A stretch of DNA of 64,000 nucleotides from an uncultured Clostridia bacterium (GCA_947168885.1 CAMVNQ010000003.1:1-64000), one strand, 5' to 3'. Shown: positions 47,336 to 57,713, counted from the stretch's first letter. Numbers and translations: made by a program. The notes: generated by a model not told the origin, from the letters alone.

Positions 47336-47572
47336 TTACTCAAAGCTGTCCTCTTCGTCGCGGGAATTGAAGAGCTCTACGAGCTTCTCCATCTCCTCTT
47401 CGGTCAGGGACGTTCCCTTGCCCATTCTGCTGTGGTCGGGTGCCCAGTCACGGATATCGTACTTCGGAGCGTTGTCGTTCCAGCTTATAAGGTTGAGTTC
47501 CTTTGACCAGCCTCTTGCGCCTTCGGAGATGACTCCGAGTTCTTTTACGATCTCATACTTGAATTCTGCCAT
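47336..47572 (-). CDS. PC4/YdbC-family ssDNA-binding protein
   Basis: MAEFKYEIVKELGVISEGARGWSKELNLISWNDNAPKYDIRDWAPDHSRMGKGTSLTEEEMEKL. Confidence 0.88.
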   Translation of the reverse strand: MAEFKYEIVKELGVISEGARGWSKELNLISWNDNAPKYDIRDWAPDHSRMGKGTSLTEEEMEKLVELFNSRDEEDSFE

Positions 47573-47727
47573 TTTATTTTCCTCCAAAACTATTTGATTC
47601 ATAATTCATAATCCGGTGTGTCATGTTACGTTTATAATCCGCAGAATGCATTTTCCGCAGCCGTTCGTCCGGTTCCCGTCACGATCCGGATATTGCGCGA
47701 AGCACTCCATAATTACGAATTATGAAT

Positions 47728-48408
47728 TTATTTAAGCGTTTCCGCATTAAGAACATTATCGAATACCGCAGTGAATTTCGGCGGTATCTGCTTGTTGAGG
47801 TGGTGTTTTCCGAAAAACCACTGGGTAAACTTAAGCTCGCCGCGCTTCCGGTCGAGATAAACGCCGACCGTATCCGTAGCCGAGACTTTCTGGTCAAGGA
47901 ACTCCGCCATAGTCACGGGCGGTTCGTATGTAATGATGTAATCGACGGTATTCCCGCATTCCGCAAGCTTCCGGTCGCTTCCGGCAAGTTCTTCTTCCGA
48001 AGCAAGCTCATATCTTGACGCGGTAGCCTCGCTGCACGGCGCTTTTCCTCCGTTTTCCTCGCCGGAGCCTCCGCCGAACGCGAACACGCGCTTCCCTTCT
48101 ATCGTGAACACGTTACCGCGGACGAGATGACGGAGATTACCGCTTATAACGCGCACCGTACCGCCGTTCCACTGTTCCGTCGGGTATTTCTCAAGCTCGT
48201 CAAAGTTCTCGTGAGCGCCCTCAACGAACAGGATATTGTATTTCCGCTTTCCAAGCCGCTTCAGCAAGCGTTTTTCCTTGTCCGAACCGTCCCAGACAAG
48301 CCCGAGATCGCCGCAGATCAGCAGCGTATCACCTTTGCGCAGTTTTTTGACGCGCTTGTCCGAGAACCGTTCCGTGTCGCCGTGAATGTCTCCCGTTACC
48401 AATATCAT
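47728..48408 (-). CDS. Metallophosphoesterase
   Basis: VTGDIHGD, LLICGDLGLVWDG, VEGAHENFDEL. Confidence 0.88.
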   Translation of the reverse strand: MILVTGDIHGDTERFSDKRVKKLRKGDTLLICGDLGLVWDGSDKEKRLLKRLGKRKYNILFVEGAHENFDELEKYPTEQWNGGTVRVISGNLRHLVRGNVFTIEGKRVFAFGGGSGEENGGKAPCSEATASRYELASEEELAGSDRKLAECGNTVDYIITYEPPVTMAEFLDQKVSATDTVGVYLDRKRGELKFTQWFFGKHHLNKQIPPKFTAVFDNVLNAETLK

Positions 48409-48558
48409 AGCGTTTTTTCCTGTTTTTTTATAAAAAATCAATAAACCTTTAAAAAAGGGCTTTTATTTTTCAGAAAAATATGATATAATATTTTATTATA
48501 TTGTGACTTTCCGAAAATATCTTCATATATTATATACCAAAAAGGTGGTTTTGTCTAT

Positions 48559-50007
48559 ATGCGAAATATAAAATTTATAGCCGTGTTTATGTCAATTCTG
48601 ATGATTTTTTCACTAATTCCGTCGGGACTGGGCAGCATCACGGCTTCCGCTGCGTTTACGCCGGACATAGATCTGTACAGCGACGCATATTATATGGTAA
48701 ATCTTGACCTCGGGACAGTAATAGCCGCCAAGAACGAGAACAAAAAGTGCTGGCCCGCGTCGATAACCAAGCTCATGACCGCGATAGTCGCTTATGAGAA
48801 CTGTGCCGACCTCTCTATGCCTATGGAGGTCACCTACGACGCGACAAATGAGTTCTGGGAGGGCGACCCCAACAAGGAAGGCGCAGGCACCGCCGGTCTT
48901 GCGGCAGGTCAGCCGAACCTCACAATGAAGGACTGCTTATACGGACTTCTGATAAAATCCGGCTGTGAAGCGGGAAATGTAATAGCCTACAACATCGGCA
49001 AGAAAAACATACCCGCGTTCATCGAGCTCATGAACAAGAAAGCCGCGGAAATAGGCTGCAAGAACACTCACTTCGGCAACACCCACGGTCTCTGGCAGGA
49101 AGACAACTACTCAACACCCTACGACCTCTTCCTCATCGGAAAGTACATCTACGACAAGCTTCCCGAGCTTTTCGAGATATGCAACACCTACAGCTATGTA
49201 ATGCCCGCGAACAAGTACAATCCGAGCCCCTATTCCATCTACAACGTAAACTCCCTCGTCAACAACGTCGGCGATAACCCGTACTACTATGAGTACGCGA
49301 GCGGTCTCAAGACCGGAAGTATGGGCGAATACTACACCAAGGACGCATCCGGCGCATGGACGGTATATCATCCGGGATTCGCGAACATCATCTCGACCGC
49401 TTCACAGAACGGCTTCAACTATATGCTCGTGACATGCGGCGCGCCCTATGCGGACGCAGACGGCAACCGCATCAACGGTCACTTCAAGGACAGTATCGCG
49501 CTGTATAAATGGGCGTTCCGCACATTCGACATACGCGAAGTCATGAACGAAAACACTTTCGTCGCCAACGTCAAGGTCGATATGGGCGAAAACGCAGACG
49601 TTGTGATATTAAAGCCCGCTGCCGCGTTCTCCACACTTCTCCCGAAAGACCTCGACCCGGCAGTCATAGAGCAGAAAATAACCATTACCGCCGAGAAAAA
49701 CAACAACGACGCGGTCGTGGCTCCCATACAGAAGGGTCAGGTCATGGGAACGCTTGAGCTTAAACTCGACGGAGAGACGCTCTGGACAACTAACCTCGTG
49801 GCATCGCAGAACATCGAATTATCGCAGTTTGAATACACTATGCGTATGATAAACAGCATATTCGATAAATGGTGGTTTCGCCTTTGCGTCCTGGGTCTCG
49901 CGCTTCTCATCATCGCCGACGTTGTTCTGAACGCCGTGCAGAAAGCCCGTATTGCGAAGCTTGAAGCAAGAAAGTCGCGTAAGGCGAATATAAGGGCAAA
50001 ATGGTAA
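48559..50007 (+). CDS. D-alanyl-D-alanine carboxypeptidase with C-terminal TM
   Basis: PASITKLMTAIV, SGCEAGN, LKTGSM. Confidence 0.9.
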   Translation: MRNIKFIAVFMSILMIFSLIPSGLGSITASAAFTPDIDLYSDAYYMVNLDLGTVIAAKNENKKCWPASITKLMTAIVAYENCADLSMPMEVTYDATNEFWEGDPNKEGAGTAGLAAGQPNLTMKDCLYGLLIKSGCEAGNVIAYNIGKKNIPAFIELMNKKAAEIGCKNTHFGNTHGLWQEDNYSTPYDLFLIGKYIYDKLPELFEICNTYSYVMPANKYNPSPYSIYNVNSLVNNVGDNPYYYEYASGLKTGSMGEYYTKDASGAWTVYHPGFANIISTASQNGFNYMLVTCGAPYADADGNRINGHFKDSIALYKWAFRTFDIREVMNENTFVANVKVDMGENADVVILKPAAAFSTLLPKDLDPAVIEQKITITAEKNNNDAVVAPIQKGQVMGTLELKLDGETLWTTNLVASQNIELSQFEYTMRMINSIFDKWWFRLCVLGLALLIIADVVLNAVQKARIAKLEARKSRKANIRAKW

Positions 50008-50480
50008 TAAAGATAATCGCTGTCGGTAAGCTGAAAGAAAAATACCTGCGGGAAGCGTTCTCCGAGTACGAAAAACGGCTAAGCGCGTTCTGCAGGCTCA
50101 CTGTCGATGAAGTCGAACAGGAAAAGCTTCCCGACGAGCCCTCCGAAAAGGAGATAAACAAGGCTCTTGAAACCGAAGCCGAGCGGATACTTGCGAAAAT
50201 ACCCGCCGGAAGCTATGTTATCCCGATGTGCATCGAAGGAAAGCAGTTTTCGAGCGAGAAGTTCTCTGAGCTTATAGCAAGAGAGACCGCGAACGGCAAA
50301 AACACTTTCGTGTTCATAATCGGCGGTTCCTGCGGACTTTCGGAAAGGGTGAAGCAGAAAGCGGACTTCAGACTGAGTATGTCGGAAATGACGTTCCCGC
50401 ACCGCCTCGCGAGAATCATGCTCGCGGAACAGCTTTACCGTGCTTTTGCGATAATCAATAACAGAAAGTACCACAAATAA
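50001..50480 (+). CDS. rlmH: 23S rRNA (pseudouridine1915-N3)-methyltransferase RlmH
   Basis: MVIKIIAVGKLKEKYLREAFSEYEKRL, FIIGGSCGLSE, RIMLAEQLYRAF. Confidence 0.95.
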   Translation: MVIKIIAVGKLKEKYLREAFSEYEKRLSAFCRLTVDEVEQEKLPDEPSEKEINKALETEAERILAKIPAGSYVIPMCIEGKQFSSEKFSELIARETANGKNTFVFIIGGSCGLSERVKQKADFRLSMSEMTFPHRLARIMLAEQLYRAFAIINNRKYHK

Positions 50481-51844
50481 TGTACAGAATGTACCTCTAC
50501 AAAGCAGCGCTGTTCGCTTTCGGCGCAGCCCTGCTGACTCTCGGTATAATAATCGTCTCCCAGCGCGAGGTGCTTGTGAACCCGCTCGCATATTTCGCGG
50601 GTACGGTGCTGCTAATACACGGCGCACGCAACTTAGCGGGGTTCATAGCCCACAGCGGACGGCTCGGTCAGAAGCGCAAGACCGCGAAGCTTATGACCGC
50701 GGCGGCAAATATTCTGATCGGTGTGCTCATAATGGTGCTGCCGGAACTCACATTCTCGCTCGCGTCTTACCTTCTTGCGGCGTACCTGATCTTCAATGCG
50801 GCATCGAAGCTTGCCGACTTCATCGTAGCAAAGAGCGCCGGAGAGCACGGACACTGGCTTGAGCTTATCGCGTTCGTGTTCTATATGGTGTTCGCGCTCC
50901 TGCTTGCGGATTCGGGGCCCGGCAACAGTACGTTCCTCGTTATATCCGGCGTTTACTGCATTCTGTTCGGCGCGGAGACACTTTCGGATTTCATAACTCT
51001 CGTGGTGCCGCAGCGCATCAAGAACGACCTCAAACGGCATATACGCATCACCCCGCCGGTATTTGTATCAACATTTCTGCCGCTCGGGACGCTTAGATAT
51101 ATCAACGAATACATCTCGGTCAACGACCGCCTTCCGGAGTTTGCGGGAGACGACCGCGGCGACGGAGCACCTCCGGATATCGAGATCATGGTACACGTCT
51201 CGAACAACGGCTCGGGTAAGATAGGTCATCTCGACCTTTACTTCGGCGGCGAGGTAATTTCATTCGGCAACCACGATCACGCTTCGCACAGACTTTTCGG
51301 CGTGTTCGGCGACGGTGTCATGTTCACCACGGCGGACAAGGAGACCTACCTCGACTTTTCCGTGAACCACGACAGGCAGATAATCTTCTCGTACGGACTG
51401 CGGCTCACACAGGACCAGCTTGAAGCAGTGCAGAAGGAAGTCGATCTGCTCAAAGCCGACGCGGTGGTCTGGAAGCCGCCGTATCAGATCGCCTGCGAGG
51501 AAAAAGGCGCGGAAAACGTTAAACTCTCCGCTTTCCACGATTACTGCAGCGAGCTCTGGAACGGCACCCACGCAAACTTCTACAAATTCACACGCGGCAA
51601 GTTCAGAACATACTCAATACTGAGCACGAACTGTGTGCTGCTTACCGACGAGATACTCGGTAAAGCGGGAACGGACATAGTCTGCATAAGCGGCGTGGCT
51701 TCACCGGGAATATATTTCGATTATCTCGAAAGACTTTATATGACGCAGAAAACAATGGTAATATCCAAAACCATATATGACAGAAAAACCATGAGGAAAC
51801 TCAAAAAAGGAAAGGAAGAAAAAAATGAGCGAAGTGTATCTTGA
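50480..51844 (+). CDS. HdeD/DUF308-like membrane domain fused to a possible papain-like domain
   Basis: Paired TM helices in first ~190 aa; C-terminus contains ...GHLDLYFGG..., ...STNCVLLTDEIL. Confidence 0.6.
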   Translation: MYRMYLYKAALFAFGAALLTLGIIIVSQREVLVNPLAYFAGTVLLIHGARNLAGFIAHSGRLGQKRKTAKLMTAAANILIGVLIMVLPELTFSLASYLLAAYLIFNAASKLADFIVAKSAGEHGHWLELIAFVFYMVFALLLADSGPGNSTFLVISGVYCILFGAETLSDFITLVVPQRIKNDLKRHIRITPPVFVSTFLPLGTLRYINEYISVNDRLPEFAGDDRGDGAPPDIEIMVHVSNNGSGKIGHLDLYFGGEVISFGNHDHASHRLFGVFGDGVMFTTADKETYLDFSVNHDRQIIFSYGLRLTQDQLEAVQKEVDLLKADAVVWKPPYQIACEEKGAENVKLSAFHDYCSELWNGTHANFYKFTRGKFRTYSILSTNCVLLTDEILGKAGTDIVCISGVASPGIYFDYLERLYMTQKTMVISKTIYDRKTMRKLKKGKEEKNERSVS

Positions 51845-52919
51845 CGACCGTTTCAAAGGAGTAATGCTCGGACTCGCGATAGGAGACGCTTTCGGTTATC
51901 CGATCGAGCTTATGGACTATGACGCGATCTGTGAAAGATTTGAAAAGAAAGGATGTCTCGACCTTGCGGTAAGCAAGCGCACAGGAACGGCGCTTTTCAC
52001 CGACGATACCCAGCTCTCGCTGTTCACAGCGGACGGTCTTCTCTGGGCACACAGCGCAGGCGCTGATGACGGTCAGGTGAACTATGAGGACTACATCTTC
52101 CTCGCTTATCAGGTCTGGCTATACACCCAGACCAAGACCGTTGCGGGAAAGGAGTACGCGTGGCTCTTCGACCCCGCACAGAACGCGTACAAGCTCCGTC
52201 TCCTCAAAGCAAAGGGACTGTACAAAAAGCGCACCGCGGACACAAAGAACATAGACGCTCTGCTTAAAATAAAGAATATGGCATACGGCACGCCCGAGCG
52301 CCGTCTCAACGACAACAAGGACAACGGCGCGGTAAAGCGTTCCGCACCTATCGGTCTTTACTTCTACAAGGATACGAAAAAGGCGTTCGATATGGGCTGC
52401 AGAGCTGCTGCCATAACCCACGGCGACCCTGTCGGCTACATCTCGGCGGGCTGCTATTCCGCTATCATTGCCGAAATAGTAAGCGGCGCGGAGATCGAGG
52501 ACGCGGTAAAGACCGTCATAAGCCTGCTCGACAGCGTTGCTGACGGAGAAGTCCTCAAAAAGACGCTCCAGTACGCTCTTGACCTTGTTGATAATGAGGA
52601 CGTTGACCCCATGTCCGCAGTCAAGAAAATGGGATACGGCTTTGAAGCGTATGAAGCTCTCGCTATATCCGTTTACTGCGCGGTCCTGCATTGCGACAGC
52701 CCGCGACACGCTATCCAGCTTGCTGCGAACCACGACGGCGCAAGCGACACCTGTGCGTCCATGACCGGCGCTATGCTCGGTGCTTATTTCGGAGTACAGG
52801 GCTTCCCGAAAAAGTGGGTGGATAAGCTTCAGTACAAGAATCTTATTTCCGCTATCGCGGACAAGATGCTCAAGGTCGTTTATTCGTCCGAGGACGACGG
52901 GACGACAGAAGAAGAATAA
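51825..52919 (+). CDS. ADP-ribosylglycohydrolase family protein
   Basis: GVMLGLAIGDAFGYPIE, FTDDTQLSLFTADGL, ANHDGASDTCASMTGAMLGAYFG. Confidence 0.9.
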   Translation: MSEVYLDDRFKGVMLGLAIGDAFGYPIELMDYDAICERFEKKGCLDLAVSKRTGTALFTDDTQLSLFTADGLLWAHSAGADDGQVNYEDYIFLAYQVWLYTQTKTVAGKEYAWLFDPAQNAYKLRLLKAKGLYKKRTADTKNIDALLKIKNMAYGTPERRLNDNKDNGAVKRSAPIGLYFYKDTKKAFDMGCRAAAITHGDPVGYISAGCYSAIIAEIVSGAEIEDAVKTVISLLDSVADGEVLKKTLQYALDLVDNEDVDPMSAVKKMGYGFEAYEALAISVYCAVLHCDSPRHAIQLAANHDGASDTCASMTGAMLGAYFGVQGFPKKWVDKLQYKNLISAIADKMLKVVYSSEDDGTTEEE

Positions 52920-52930
52920 TGATATTGTGG

Positions 52931-53310
52931 TAAATGCGCGCTGCGGCGCGCTGATGAGGCTCTGAGTCTGTCGGTCAGCCCCTCTGGCACTTCGTGCCAC
53001 CTCCCCGCTAACGGGGAGACACCTCAAACTCCGCCGGAGCTTCGCCCCGGACTCGACCCGTTGCAGGATGCAACGCAGTTGAACGCCCAACGCGCACACG
53101 ATGTGCGCATTAAAGCGTTCAACGAAAGGCATCCGCCTTGGATCTGGGTAAGTTTTGGGAGAGAGATCGCTCCGCTCAGGATTCAGGGGCTCTGCCCCTG
53201 TGACCCCGCGAGGGCTCACGCCGCCCTCGACCCGCGCCAGCGTGACGCTGGACCCGGTCCGAACGTAACTCTCTGCTGAACAATAACTTCTGCCACGCAG
53301 CCGTAATTAT
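52931..53310. repeat. Hairpin-rich intergenic repeat mosaic
   Basis: Contains gtcggtcagcccctct...cctccccgctaacggggag (also at 14.28 kb, inverted), gttgcaggatgcaac, gcgcacacgatgtgcgc, caggggctctgcccctg, and family motif ctctctgct...tgccacgcagccg. Confidence 0.75.
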
Positions 53311-53364
53311 ACCGGAGAATGTGATTCATAAAATAATGTGTATAGCAAAAGGAGCTGAGAAAGT

Positions 53365-55524
53365 ATGCTTTATACGATAGAATACCTTACCGAAAAGATA
53401 CAGACAAGCGAGAAAGCCTACGATCTCGAAAAGATCACGGCGGCTTACGAGCTTGCCGAAAAGGCTCACAAGGGCGTAAAAAGAAGCTCCGGCGAGCCGT
53501 ATATCACTCACCCTATCGCCGTTGCGTGCATACTGCTCGAATTCTGCATGGACACGGACACTATCTGCGCCGCGCTGATGCACGATGTAGTAGAAGACAC
53601 CGATGTCGATCTCGAAACCATACGCAAGAAGTTCGGCGAAGATGTGGCAAACCTCGTTGACGGCGTAACCAAGATTGGTCAGGTCCCGCTCAACACGACA
53701 AAAGAAGAGCAGCAGGCTGAGAATATCCGCAAGATACTCATAGCTATGTCCAAGGATATACGCGTTATCATCATAAAGCTCGCCGACCGGCTCCACAATA
53801 TGCGCACGATAATGTACCGCCCGCCCGAGAAACAGCGCAAGAAGGCTCTCGAAACCATGAACATCTACGCGCCTATCGCTCACCGCCTCGGTATGAGCGC
53901 GGTCAAGGAGGAGATGGAGGACATCTCCATAAAGATACTTGACCCCTACGGTTCGAAGATGATCGAGGAGATGCTCGACAAGCACAAGGAGCAGCGCGAT
54001 ACTTTCATCGACATAATCAAGTCACGCATAAGAGAGAGAATAAGCGACATCGACCCGCCGCCGACTATCGAAGGCAGAGTCAAGAGCGTTTACAGCATAT
54101 ACAAGAAGGTTTACGTCAAGGGCAAGAGCTTCGATGAGATATACGACATATACGCGGTGCGCGTCATCGTTCAGACCGTTATCGAGTGCTATAATGTCCT
54201 CGGTATAATCCACGATATATTCAAGCCTATCCCCTACCGCTTCAAGGACTATATCGCAACACCAAAGCCCAACCGCTATCAGTCGCTCCACACGACAGTT
54301 ATCGGACGTGAGGGTATTCCGTTCGAGGTGCAGATACGCACCTATGAGATGCACAATACGGCGCAGTACGGTATCGCCGCGCACTGGAAGTACAAAGCCG
54401 GTCTTACCGGAAGTGTAGCCGGCGAAAAGCGTTTCGACTGGATACGCCACATCCTTGAACAGCAGCAGGATTCCGACGACATCGACCAGCTCGCCGATGC
54501 GATAAAGGTCGATCTCGCACCCGACGACGTTTATGTTTTCACGCCTAAGGGCGACGTTGTTACGCTTCCGACAGGCTCGACGATAATCGACTTCGCCTAC
54601 GCGATACACACCCAGGTCGGCAACACCATGACCGGCGCGAAGGTCGGCGGACGAATGATACGCTTCGACTATCGCTTAAAGACCGGCGACATTGTCGAGA
54701 TACAGACCTCGTCGAACGCAAGACCGAACCGCAACTGGCTTGAAATTGCAAAGACTACCGAAGCTCGTGCGAAAATACGCGCGTGGTTCAAGCGCGAGTG
54801 CCGCGAAGAGAATATCTCGGAGGGCAGAAACTCGATAGAGCTTGAATTCCGCAGGAACAATATGATCCCGACCGAGGACTTCATACTCGAACTCGCGGAG
54901 CTCCAGCATTTCGACAACGCGGACGATTTCTATGCTGCGATAGGCTACGGCGGCGTGATACTGTCGAAGATAATGCAGCGCGCCAAGGATCTCTACAACG
55001 CGCGCAATGCCGACAAGGTAAAGGAGAACGATGAGGACTTCCTCGCAACGAGCATTTCGAGACGCCGCAGAGGCGGTGTCGTTGTCGAGGGCATCGACAA
55101 CTGCCTGATAAAGTTCGCGAAGTGCTGCAACCCGCTGCCGGGCGACGATATAATCGGATTCATCACGCGCGGCTACGGCGTTTCCGTGCATAAACGCGAC
55201 TGCGTTAACGTCGTTCATTCTCCGGATTCGGAAAAAGAACGCTGGATAAACGTAATGTGGGCGGGCGGAACCGAAAGCGAGAGCTACAACGCAACTATCG
55301 ACATAGTCGCGGAAGACCGTACCGCGCTCATAGCGGATGTTACTGCATCGATAGCGGCAAGCCGCCTTCCGATACGTCAGATCACGGCTCACCAGCTCAA
55401 GAACAGCAACGCGAATATCATAGTTACGGTTGAAGTAGCAAGCGTCGAACAGCTCAATGCCATGATCGGCAGGATAAGCAAGATACAGGGTGTCATAAGC
55501 GCAGAAAGAACAGGTATAGTCTGA
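53365..55524 (+). CDS. relA: Bifunctional (p)ppGpp synthetase/hydrolase (Rel/SpoT)
   Basis: HD, synthetase, TGS and ACT domains; HDVVEDTD, ADRLHNMRT, PKPNRYQSLHTTV. Confidence 0.95.
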   Translation: MLYTIEYLTEKIQTSEKAYDLEKITAAYELAEKAHKGVKRSSGEPYITHPIAVACILLEFCMDTDTICAALMHDVVEDTDVDLETIRKKFGEDVANLVDGVTKIGQVPLNTTKEEQQAENIRKILIAMSKDIRVIIIKLADRLHNMRTIMYRPPEKQRKKALETMNIYAPIAHRLGMSAVKEEMEDISIKILDPYGSKMIEEMLDKHKEQRDTFIDIIKSRIRERISDIDPPPTIEGRVKSVYSIYKKVYVKGKSFDEIYDIYAVRVIVQTVIECYNVLGIIHDIFKPIPYRFKDYIATPKPNRYQSLHTTVIGREGIPFEVQIRTYEMHNTAQYGIAAHWKYKAGLTGSVAGEKRFDWIRHILEQQQDSDDIDQLADAIKVDLAPDDVYVFTPKGDVVTLPTGSTIIDFAYAIHTQVGNTMTGAKVGGRMIRFDYRLKTGDIVEIQTSSNARPNRNWLEIAKTTEARAKIRAWFKRECREENISEGRNSIELEFRRNNMIPTEDFILELAELQHFDNADDFYAAIGYGGVILSKIMQRAKDLYNARNADKVKENDEDFLATSISRRRRGGVVVEGIDNCLIKFAKCCNPLPGDDIIGFITRGYGVSVHKRDCVNVVHSPDSEKERWINVMWAGGTESESYNATIDIVAEDRTALIADVTASIAASRLPIRQITAHQLKNSNANIIVTVEVASVEQLNAMIGRISKIQGVISAERTGIV

Positions 55525-55624
55525 TACGCTTGCAAAAACGATACTTTTGTGATATAATTCAGAAGATGTGGTGTTCTTACCCGCATACCGCGCACAGAAC
55601 AACGAAAAATATTCGGAGGTACAA

Positions 55625-55996
55625 ATGAACTTACAGGAATCCGGAGAGATGTATCTCGAAACGATACTCGTTCTCTCAAAGAAGAAAAACGACGTCCGCT
55701 CAATAGATATATGTGAGGAAATGGGTTTCTCAAAGCCGAGCATAAGCCGCGCAATACATCTTCTCGAAGACGGCGGCTACCTCACGATAGACAACAACGG
55801 CTATATCACACTCACAGATCTCGGTCTTGAGATCGCAGAAAAGATATATGAGCGCCACACCGTGCTCTCTGCATTTTTCGAGGCTCTTGGTGTCGATAAG
55901 GATACAGCCTCCGAAGACGCCTGCCGCATAGAGCACGTCATAAGTGACACAACGTTTACTGCGATAAAAAAGCATATAAAGAAACACAATATATAA
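55625..55996 (+). CDS. DtxR/MntR-family metal-dependent regulator
   Basis: MNLQESGEMYLETILVLSKKKNDVRSIDICEEMGFSKPSISRAIHLL. Confidence 0.87.
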   Translation: MNLQESGEMYLETILVLSKKKNDVRSIDICEEMGFSKPSISRAIHLLEDGGYLTIDNNGYITLTDLGLEIAEKIYERHTVLSAFFEALGVDKDTASEDACRIEHVISDTTFTAIKKHIKKHNI

Positions 55997-56010
55997 GGAA
56001 GATAACGTAA

Positions 56011-56892
56011 ATGGAAAAGAAAAAACGAGTTGACGGCATTTCGCTCGCCATTGTTATACTCAATATCGCTATCGTCGCAGTGCTCATACTGCTTGTCGTG
56101 CTCATATATCTGTATATGACCGGAAAGCTTGAACCTACCGACGTTGCAAATATGGAGCAGTCGGAACAAACTGCCGCAGCTATTACCACGACCGCGGTGA
56201 CAACAGAGACTGTCGAGCACACGACCGAACCTACGGAAGCGACCACAACCGCGCCCGAGGAAACGGACGAGCCGGAAGAGACCGAAGAAACGGAATCTTC
56301 TGTCGTTGAAGCGGTGGAATCCGACAGCTATGATGAAGAGTTCTTCGCCAACGACTTCTTCATCGGCGACTCGATTTATACCGGACTTGTGAACTACGGC
56401 TACTTCCCGTCGAAGCAGGTGTTCGCTATGATCGGACTCAACCCCGAGAGCGCACTCACCAAGACCGACGAAAACGGTCTGACTGCCGTTACGAAAGCAC
56501 AGGAAATGCAGCCCAAGCGCATCTTCATAATGCTCGGCTCTAACGGTATAGCGTTCATGGGCAACACCCACATGGCGGAGAAGATGAAAGAGCTCGCGAC
56601 CCAGTTGAAGGAAGCCTGCCCCGACAGCTATATCTACATCGTATCTATCCCGCCTGTCACAAAGGCGCACGACTCCGAGGGCCAGGAGACCATGGTAATG
56701 GTCAACGGCTATAACAAGCTCCTCAAGGGTATGTGTGAGGAAGAAGGAATAGTATTCCTCGACCTCTGCCGCAAGCTTCAGGACAATACCGGCTACTTCT
56801 CCGCAGATTACGCGGAAGCCGACGGTATGCACTTCCTCGGCTCGGCATATAAGAGAATGCTGAGCTTCTTCCAGAAGTCTATTGAGCTTTAA
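56011..56892 (+). CDS. Membrane-anchored SGNH/GDSL-like hydrolase
   Basis: N-terminal TM, Thr/Glu-rich linker, FIGDSIYTGLVNYG, DGMHFLGSAYKRM. Confidence 0.8.
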   Translation: MEKKKRVDGISLAIVILNIAIVAVLILLVVLIYLYMTGKLEPTDVANMEQSEQTAAAITTTAVTTETVEHTTEPTEATTTAPEETDEPEETEETESSVVEAVESDSYDEEFFANDFFIGDSIYTGLVNYGYFPSKQVFAMIGLNPESALTKTDENGLTAVTKAQEMQPKRIFIMLGSNGIAFMGNTHMAEKMKELATQLKEACPDSYIYIVSIPPVTKAHDSEGQETMVMVNGYNKLLKGMCEEEGIVFLDLCRKLQDNTGYFSADYAEADGMHFLGSAYKRMLSFFQKSIEL

Positions 56893-57092
56893 GCCGCGGA
56901 CGCGCGGCGGCGAAACCGTCTGTGACTTATCATCAACGGACAAATCACTGCCTCGCAGCCGTTATACTCTGCAATATGATTATCGCGATTCGGCCGCGGA
57001 CGCGCGGCGGCGATTCCGTCCGTAACTTATCAGCAGCGGACAAATCACTGCCTCGCAGCCGATATACTCTGCTGTATAATATCATGCCTGAT
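56893..57092. repeat. Two-copy 100-bp direct repeat
   Basis: gccgcggacgcgcggcggcga..ccgtc.gt.acttatcA.CA.CGGACAAATCACTGCCTCGCAGCCG.TATACTCTGC at 56893 and 56993. Confidence 0.9.
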
Positions 57093-57144
57093 CCCCGCAA
57101 CAAGCGGAGAAAGATATAAATGTTCAAAAGAAAGGAATAAGAAA

Positions 57145-57660
57145 ATGAAAAGAAAGATTATCTGTGCATTCCTGCTCGCGGCACTTGTCTGCGGTGCAGC
57201 ATCCTGCGGCGGCAACACACCTGCCGCAACTACGACAAAGGCAGCGGAAACGACCGCAGCACCCAAGCCTGCCGCTTCCGCCGGCGAGATAGCACAGGCT
57301 GTGCTTGAAGCTGTGCCGATAAACTCGTCTTTTGAGAAGAAAAAGGAGTCCCTTGAAGACTACTTCGACGACCTCGATGTAAACACTCTCGCAGACCAGT
57401 CGTACTTCATCTGCGCTTCCGGTGCTTATCCGGACGAAGTTGCGGTATTCAAGTTCAACAGTGCCGATGATGCACAGAAAGCAGTCCCCGCGATAGAAGC
57501 GAGACTTGAATATCAGAAATCGACGTATAAAGACTATACACCCGAGGAATACTATAAGCTTGAAGACGCTGTTATCGAGCAGCGCGGCGAGTGGATAATA
57601 TACACCGTAACAAGCGACAACACAAAGGCAAAGGAAATAGCTCTCGGATTTATTTCCTGA
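57145..57660 (+). CDS. DUF4358-type lipoprotein
   Basis: Lipobox CGAASCGG; DUF4358-like. Confidence 0.75.
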   Translation: MKRKIICAFLLAALVCGAASCGGNTPAATTTKAAETTAAPKPAASAGEIAQAVLEAVPINSSFEKKKESLEDYFDDLDVNTLADQSYFICASGAYPDEVAVFKFNSADDAQKAVPAIEARLEYQKSTYKDYTPEEYYKLEDAVIEQRGEWIIYTVTSDNTKAKEIALGFIS

Positions 57661-57713
57661 CCGGCCGGCAGACGGGCGTAAATTGACAGAAAACAAGTAA
57701 GGGTGGGTGACAA

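Noticed and set aside
52119-53219. 366-aa minus-strand ORF
   Set aside because: Antisense to ADP-ribosylglycohydrolase and extends into repeat DNA.
54676-56943. 355-aa and 380-aa minus-strand ORFs
   Set aside because: Antisense to relA, the DtxR-type gene and the SGNH gene.
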